From the NCBI GenBank assembly GCA_012295275.1, contig CM022676.1:16003756-16024755 (forward strand): DNA of 21,000 nucleotides, in the 5' to 3' direction. Source of the DNA: Chrysomallon squamiferum. Its lineage: Eukaryota > Mollusca > Gastropoda > Neomphalida > Peltospiridae. Under the pieces are notes generated by a model that was given only the letters and a program-made list of their open reading frames with translations, made no database searches and had not been told where the DNA came from. The translations under genes and the position numbers were made by a program. Positions 1-21,000 of this stretch are shown one piece after another (positions within the stretch are counted from its first letter, which is position 1; each line of letters starts with the position of its first letter).

Positions 1-512
1 ATATATATTACACTTCCTAATGAAGTTATCTCCTTTCAACATATATATATATATGTATATGTATGTATATGTATTATACCAGATAATATCGAGATTATAT
101 ACATAAGAAAATAAGTACTGTAATAAAATATAGCTCATTTGTATGCGTTAAAGAAATATATCTAAAGGAAAAAGTCTCATACAAAAACTGGATTTTCCGT
201 TGGGGAAAGACGATATTATCTCTCTTCCTCCCAGAAATAATAATAATAATAATAATATTAATAATAATAATAATAATAATAATAGTATAGATTAAAGAAA
301 TGTAGAGAAATATAGAATTATAGTGCGCATCCGTGGTATTAATAACGAATAATTTGATAACGAAATGAAATCAATAATTTAGAGATATATAATTTTCTAT
401 AAATTTAACAGACATCTTATTATTAAAATAGAAATCTTTTTTGAGCGAGTATCTGTTTTGCTGTGCAATAATTAATACGAAGTAAGTTGTGTGATTTAGT
501 TTTTTGTTACAG
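1..512. other. No gene seen; A+T-rich sequence with (AAT)n
   Basis: A (TA)n-(TATG)n patch lies near 40-75 and an (AAT)n array at 236-283. No coding frame or SRCR similarity was found on either strand. If the inverted SRCR exon at 938-1076 belongs to a gene, this is intron of that gene. Confidence 0.5.
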
Positions 513-581
513 CAAGGAAGGATGACAGTTGTAATGTATAACGATCCAGCTGGTGACTTCGCGACGGAACAGTGACGCCGG
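513..581 (+). other. Possible unassigned exon
   Basis: A 69-base block bounded by a pyrimidine-rich acceptor (ttttttgttacag) and a gtaatt donor, with balanced base composition inside A+T-rich flanks. All three frames contain a stop; the longest runs 20 codons to TGA at 573-575. It could be a noncoding 5' exon, a terminal coding exon or chance. It has no convincing SRCR similarity on either strand. Confidence 0.2.
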
Positions 582-639
582 GTAATTTATATATGTTGTT
601 GTTGTTGTTTAGAATTATGTAAACTGTCTGACAATGTAG

Positions 640-743
640 GTTTTAGAACCAGAAGACAGATTAATATTCTTACTGTTTAACAGTTTAGAATATTGCTCAT
701 ATTTATTTTCCTACCATTTAGGACGACATCACTGCAATTTGTT
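640..743 (-). repeat. Inverted duplicate of type-3 SRCR intron sequence
   Basis: On the minus strand this reads TTGCAGTGATGTCGTCCTAA and then a region including TCTTCTGGTTC. The same order is found after the plus-strand type-3 exons at 7390-7490, and its start also at 12493-12515. The spacing from the exon donor is about 200 bases in all three. This shows that the inverted SRCR exon arrived by genomic duplication and not by retroposition. Confidence 0.7.
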
Positions 744-937
744 GGTAGTTGTTATAAAATACAAAATTAGAATAGGAAATAATTTGGGTTTTGAATTAAA
801 ATTTCATACCAATAAATAACTATGTACATCTTCCTAATGAAAATATATAACTAGAAAAAAAATGTGCCTTGTATATTTCATTTGCTATTTCTCAATATAA
901 ATAGAAACATTTACGAAATTAAATAACGTATATTTAC

Positions 938-1076
938 CGACTAAAACCCAACATGTAACAGATGACAGCAGCATCTCTGTCATCAAATTCATTATCACAG
1001 ACAGTTCCCCATGTCCCGTTGTTTTCTACTTCAAGTCTGCCTAGTGTTGCAATTCCTCCTCCGTTGAAAAGTCGAA
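938..1076 (-). CDS. Inverted SRCR first-half exon (type 3 copy)
   Basis: Read on the minus strand this gives [18 protein letters not shown] when started one codon upstream of the predicted border, then [20 protein letters not shown] and CYMLGFSR. It is nearly identical to the plus-strand exons at 7042 and 12161. The donor (gtaaat, minus strand) is intact. The usual acceptor is destroyed by a short insertion repeating CGACTGG, but a new tcag at 1077-1080 would give a 139-base exon in the same phase. No second-half partner was found to the left, so the partner would lie outside the window or is missing. It may be part of a divergent SRCR gene or an orphan inverted duplicate. Confidence 0.7.
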
Positions 1077-1139
1077 CTGACCAGTCGATGAGAAATTGGC
1101 CAGAAAAAAAACAAAAAAAAAAAAAAAAAAAAACACGTC

Positions 1140-1290
1140 ACATTGTTTTCGCTATCTACAATACTTGTCTCTTACTGTTAGAGCACCGAATGAAATTTGT
1201 TCAAAGTTTTCCTGGAAGAAGGAAGTCAGTCTACTTATGTATTTCAACAAGCTGCATTGTTTCAAAAAGGAAACAGGTTACTATTGTACT
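1140..1290 (+). repeat. Dispersed repeat, copy 1 of an inverted pair
   Basis: About 150 bases recur in opposite orientation at 3112-3270. Shared blocks include ATTGTTTTCGCT, GAAGAAGGAAGTCAGTCT, TATTTCAACAAGCTGCATTG and GTTACTATTGT. It is probably a short interspersed element or a small duplicated segment; no tRNA-like head or terminal repeats were recognised. Open frames through it look fortuitous. Confidence 0.7.
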
Positions 1291-2600
1291 ATTGTGTCTT
1301 CTCGAGTCTCGGACCTCTACTTACGTTGGTTTGTTAATTATAATCTTTGTTACTCATATAATTATGTACAGTCAGTTATCATATTCATTTCTATTAATTT
1401 GGTTTGTACACAAATTTAAAGGAAGTGTGTTTATTGTCAAACTCTAATCACAACTGTAAAACAATGCATTTAAAGAGCTATTCATACAGTTTGTCACACG
1501 ATTTATTTAAAACAATGTATAATATGACGAAAATAACAGAAATCAGTTGTCCGATCGCAAAATGTGTTTACGTGATCGTTTCAGAAAATGGATGCAAGAT
1601 GTATTGATACTTTCAACTTAAAAGTGATATAGTTATTAGTGGTTAAAATACTACTACTACTACTATTGCTACTACTACTAATACTACTACTACTACTACT
1701 AATAATAATAATAAAAAAAAAAAAAAAAAAAACAAAAAAAAATAAAATACAAGAAAAACAAATGAAATTAAGAAGGCGAGTTAAACGTTGCCGTGGGTTA
1801 AAAGTAAGGTGAAGTTTAGTACAAAAGGGTGAGAATTTAGCCCGTGACGTCATCGCGTGTGAACACTGTCTCTGCAGTTTAAAATATGAAGACAGGAAAT
1901 ATTTGACATTTTACGACGTAGGGACCATTACTGGAAATTGTACGAAAGCAACATTTGGCAGAGAGAGGCGATCACTAAATTAAAAAATCTAAATAGAACG
2001 ACGATACACATACAGACCCAAATTTCGTTCACTGCATTTTGTAAGAGATGCGAAAACAGGGTAGGAGTTTGCTTTGCATTTATGTTTTTGTTTGTATGTA
2101 CGAGTAAATCTATGTGTGCATGTAGTTCAGGATTTGAATGTTCTCTGTCATAAATACATCTGATTAGACTCTGCACACTGACGATATTCGGGAACGCACT
2201 GTCACAGTAGGACACGGTCTAATATCGACCTCATAAACTAATCAGAGTGAAATGAATTTATGAAATACATTTGAGAAAATCTGAAATATTAACGTTTTAG
2301 GAGTGTTAACGTTTTTATTTAACAAGTTACAGTTTTCTTCAGAATCTTGTTACCATTTTAGTTCTAGTAAAGTCTAACCTATTTTAGTAATAAGGATGAC
2401 TTGCTGAGTATCCTTTCCTCCTAACAGGGAAACTCCAAACACTTTACAATGAGAGTATCTGAAGGAAACATGGACTGAAACTGGATGGATAACGAATTAC
2501 AATGAATAATAATCCTTACAGAAGTTACAAGTTTGTAATGTGAACGTTGAATTTCAGTTGGATAGTTTTTCTTAGAACCTGTTCGAATTCGTACTGGACT
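1291..2600. other. No gene seen; intergenic or intron sequence
   Basis: It contains a compound (ACT)n-(AAT)n-poly(A) array at 1649-1740 and a slightly less A+T-rich patch around 1780-2220. Open frames here are short, lack domain similarity and have no convincing splice borders. A perfect TGACGTCA octamer sits at 1845-1852. Confidence 0.5.
1649..1740. repeat. (ACT)n-(AAT)n-poly(A) microsatellite
   Basis: CTA/ACT units interrupted by TTG pass into AAT units and then a poly(A) run. Confidence 0.9.
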
Positions 2601-2601
2601 G

Positions 2602-2684
2602 TATAAAACAAACTGTATCGAACCGAAGAGGAGACTGAATAATGGAATTTGTACTAAATGATCTACTATTGTATGATTTGTTAG
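2602..2684 (+). promoter_or_regulatory. Weak candidate promoter and first coding exon
   Basis: TATAAAA at 2602-2608 is followed by an ATG at 2642 and a 43-base open stretch (MEFVLNDLLLYDLL plus one base) that ends at a gtacgt donor in phase 1, the phase needed by the exon at 4220. The peptide is leucine-rich but holds acidic residues and lacks a convincing signal peptide. Chance is a strong alternative. Confidence 0.15.
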
Positions 2685-3111
2685 GTACGTAGTATATGTC
2701 GAAGTGAGTTCAGAAATACCTTGAAGAGTTCGTCATCACTTATTTTCACATAACAAAAGTGTACTACGGATGTTAAACATTAATATTCACTTTAGACGAA
2801 GCTTATTTATTTATTATTATTATTAATACGGGTTTTACTTGACTTTGGATTTCCCTATGTGATTAATAGAGACTACACAACCTTAATGTAAAATACGTAT
2901 ACAAATTATTAATTCAATAAAATTTTCTCTCTTTGAATAATGAAAATAAATATATTTGCTGAAATACAGTTTCATAGATCTTCGGGATTAACGTAAAAAA
3001 TGATAAACAAAAGTAATGATATCGCATTTATTTTTGTCACAACAATAGATATTGTAATATTACTGAGAAGTTACAACTTTATTTTATGTTTACATTTTTT
3101 TTTGTATATAT

Positions 3112-3270
3112 TGTATGAACAATAGTAACATGTGTCCTTTTTAAAACAATGCAGCTTGTTGAAATACTTAACAAGACTGACTTCCTTCTTCTAGGGAGTT
3201 TTACACACATTTCATTGGCTGCTCTAATAGGAAGAAAAAAGATTGGAGAGAGCGAAAACAATTTGAAGTT
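3112..3270 (-). repeat. Dispersed repeat, copy 2 of an inverted pair
   Basis: The reverse complement matches 1140-1290 with scattered substitutions over most of its length. The two copies lie about 1.8 kb apart and could pair as a hairpin in a transcript spanning both, although their divergence would weaken it. Confidence 0.7.
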
Positions 3271-3353
3271 AGTATTAAAATAGGTCATATTTTTTCTGAC
3301 TGCTTGGATTTCATGAACAGTTAGTGTTATTACTATTACCATTGACGTTTGTA

Positions 3354-3354
<1 letters not shown>

Positions 3355-3416
<62 letters not shown>

Positions 3417-3509
3417 TTATTATTAGTAGTAGTATTAGTATTAGTATTAGTATTAGTATTATTATTATTATTATTATTATCATCATGATCATTATCATCA
3501 TCATCATCA

Positions 3510-3574
<65 letters not shown>
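3355..3574. repeat. Compound trinucleotide microsatellite (ATT)n/(AGT)n/(ATC)n
   Basis: About 220 bases of nearly pure ATT units with internal blocks of AGT-like and ATC units. Long translated runs of isoleucine and methionine here are artefacts. The rest of 2690-4219 shows no gene; 3740-3960 is a decayed trinucleotide-rich tract. Confidence 0.95.
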
Positions 3575-4219
3575 TCAGATAATGCACTAGAATCATTCAG
3601 AAATGCGGACAGCAATTTCATTTTTCTGTTTTCTTTATATAAATATTTTCATTCCACACTCGAGTACTGGTAAGTTAAATCTAAACTAATTTCATATATT
3701 TGTTTTTCTTAAGAGTATTGTTTGAAAATTATAATTTAGTATTAGTGCCAGTAGCTGTGGTTGTTGTAATAGTAATAGAATAAGGAAATATAATAGTCGT
3801 AATAGTAATAATTGTAAAACTAGCAACAGTAAAACTTATTCTAGAACTAGTAATTACACTAGTAGCTCTAGTAGCACAAGGAACAAAAACAGCACAATAG
3901 CAGTTATAGTAAAACAAAAATACGTTTAGAAGTAATAGGTTGGTAGAAAAAAGGTGATGACGAAAACACAGTAACAGTTTTAATAATATTAAAATAGCTG
4001 TGATCAAATTAATGTTAAAAATACTAATTATTGGCATTTATAACAACACTAGATATATAACACAATCTCATGTCACTTTAATTTTATTACAGAATTACGT
4101 TCTTTACAAAAGAACATTGAAATATGTGTTTATTGACATTTATTTTCCTTTGTTCTTTTCTTTCGAAGAAATTATACTATTCTAAATCACTGATCATATT
4201 TAGTATGTTATTATTTCAG

Positions 4220-19472
<15,253 letters not shown>

Positions 19473-19603
19473 GAAAATCTATATGTATATATTCTATACT
19501 TATTTGAATATATTTAACAACAAAACAGTAAAGCTAAATAATATTTGGACGTTTTCTTTTCTGAAATGTACTGTCTGTAATATACACCCGCTAACGTTAT
19601 ATT

Positions 19604-19609
19604 AATAAA
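19604..19609 (+). promoter_or_regulatory. Polyadenylation signal AATAAA
   Basis: A canonical AATAAA lies 132 bases after the TAA of the candidate terminal exon at 19399. In an A+T-rich window such hexamers are common, so support comes from position only. Confidence 0.5.
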
Positions 19610-19798
19610 GTAATTATCCAGTTATAGTTTGGTTTTCATTAAGTAATTTTAATTCATTAAACAATTGGGCAAAAATGTGAGACAGAGAGACGTTATGCTT
19701 ACATTTTTTCTCATTCTAAATAATCGTTTGTATATTTATAATCGATATATTTTTTCTTTATTTTTATTTTTCTGATTAATAAAAGTAATGTGTATGGA

Positions 19799-19849
<51 letters not shown>

Positions 19850-19901
19850 TATTTAAACATATTTAAACATATTTAAACAAATTTTGAAATAATTTATTTA
19901 G

Positions 19902-19966
19902 AAAACGCCGCAAATTACCTGCCTGTTGATCAATACCAACCGTTGTATTTAACTCGACCTTTTTGA
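19902..19966 (+). CDS. Candidate terminal exon B (alternative tail, stop)
   Basis: The acceptor aatttatttag is followed by AAAACGCCGC. With the G from the FN3 exon the frame starts with glutamate and asparagine and includes NYLPVDQYQPLYL, ending at TGA at 19964-19966. Composition is much less A+T-rich than the flanks, as expected of coding sequence. The tail carries three tyrosines and a Y-x-x-hydrophobic motif (YQPL), a signature of cytoplasmic sorting signals, but no membrane-spanning exon was found ahead of it. It would be an alternative to the exon at 19399, which ends in a stop. RNA evidence is needed to decide. Confidence 0.45.
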
Positions 19967-20027
19967 CGGAGTTAGGTTTGTAAGCTAACAGATGTAATTA
20001 TGTAAAAATATGGGTTTTAAATATTAA

Positions 20028-20058
<31 letters not shown>

Positions 20059-21000
20059 TGTAATAATACAGAACACAACCCATTAATTAAATAATTCATC
20101 CAAAAGAATACTTTTCTATAAGAGTAGTTCTATGGACATATCGAGGTAAAGATCGATAGAATTATTCTTCAACTGAAAAGATAAAAATAATAATAATAAT
20201 AATAATAAAAATAAAAAATAAATTAGGAATTAAATTATATTTGCCCTAACAAAGATGTGCGTATGATCATTTCACAGGTGTTAGTCTAGTAAAATAAACA
20301 CTTTCTTGTCTAGTACTGACATTACATGTAGATTTCTCGTATTTGTACATTTCAAATTACTGATCGACTAGAAATAGTGAATATTCCTACTGCTTCTACA
20401 ACAACTACAACAGCCTCTGTTACTACTTCTATTAATATTTATGCTACTACTACTTGTATAACTCCTACACTTACTATAGCTTCTTACACAATTCCGAGAG
20501 CCAAATATTACTACTTCTACATCTATTATTATTATCGTTGTTATTGTTATTATTATTAAAAAAAAAAAAAGAAGAGAAATGAGATACATGATGCAATTAT
20601 TTTTTAGCTGCTGCAAAATTGTTAGTATTATTACAATTACTGTCGCAGATATTGTAACTATAACAAGTACCACTACCTCATCAACTACTACTTCTATCGC
20701 TACTGCAATATATTCAACTGCTACAACACTGCACATTTTGTTCTACCATTTCCCTTAATACTACTGCTACTTCTGAAGATGCAAATGCTATTACAGTTCT
20801 CAATAATTATTTCTATTACTACTTTTATTTATTTTTTTGTTGTATTTTATTTTATATTATTTCCTTGTACATTTTCTTAAATTAAATAATAGAATTCCTA
20901 GTGGTTTTGAACAAAATAACAGTGATAACTTTTTGAATTTGTATTTTATTACTAAATTTTAAACAAGATTTGTATAGATACTAAAAAAATTTTCTTATTT
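19967..21000. other. Probable 3' UTR and low-complexity flank
   Basis: Poly(T) at 20029-20056, (AAT)n at 20187-20208 with AATAAA at 20204-20209, and a decayed (ACT)n-like tract at 20388-20540 and 20630-20820. Open frames on both strands here are threonine-, serine- or valine-rich products of that tract. No further gene is seen. Confidence 0.55.

Noticed and set aside
3079-3673. Open frames rich in isoleucine and methionine on both strands
   Set aside because: They are translations of the compound ATT/ATC microsatellite with no domain or splice context.
4012-4185. Methionine followed by a hydrophobic stretch just upstream of the first SRCR exon, a possible signal peptide
   Set aside because: No donor in the phase needed by the exon at 4220 was found in the right place.
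20368-20736. Hydrophobic minus-strand open frame of 122 codons and its plus-strand counterpart
   Set aside because: It arises from a decayed trinucleotide tract; valine/isoleucine bias follows the repeat, with no splice sites or conserved motif.

Overview
This looks like eukaryotic, metazoan nuclear DNA. It is strongly A+T-rich, crowded with di- and trinucleotide microsatellites, and its coding sequence is broken into short exons with canonical GT/AG borders. The phylum cannot be fixed from the sequence. The repeat style and the extracellular domain mix fit an invertebrate, perhaps a mollusc or another lophotrochozoan; that is a low-confidence guess.

One spliced plus-strand gene dominates, from about 4220 to at least 19472. 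It encodes a modular extracellular protein: a run of scavenger receptor cysteine-rich (SRCR) domains, then three immunoglobulin-like domains, a fibronectin type III domain and a short C-terminal tail. Every SRCR domain is split over two exons by a phase-2 intron and flanked by phase-1 introns. Each intact one carries six cysteines, the group A pattern. Six SRCR exon pairs lie at 4220-4918, 5449-5917, 7042-8652, 9218-9892, 11251-11762 and 12161-13079. They form a higher-order repeat: domain types 1-2-3 followed by a second 1-2-3. A decayed type-1 pair (13888-14653) starts an abortive third unit. The Ig exons are at 15173-15427, 16413-16685 and 17409-17717, and the FN3 exon is at 18103-18399. 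Two mutually exclusive candidate terminal exons (19399 and 19902) are both phase-compatible with the FN3 exon. No membrane span was found, so a secreted product is the simplest reading.

Both type-2 SRCR modules are damaged. In the first, the only good donor is out of phase with the next exon. In the second, a one-base deletion creates a stop. Skipping either whole module would restore the frame. A type-3 first-half exon also lies on the minus strand at 938-1076 with part of its flanking intron, an inverted duplicate that may belong to a divergent gene extending off the left edge.

The left 4.2 kb has no confident gene on the plus strand. It holds the inverted SRCR exon, a diverged inverted repeat pair (1140-1290 and 3112-3270), weak exon and promoter candidates, and microsatellites. 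An internally deleted mariner-type element (10586-11027) sits in the intron between the fourth and fifth SRCR domains. The last 1.1 kb is probable 3' UTR and low-complexity sequence.
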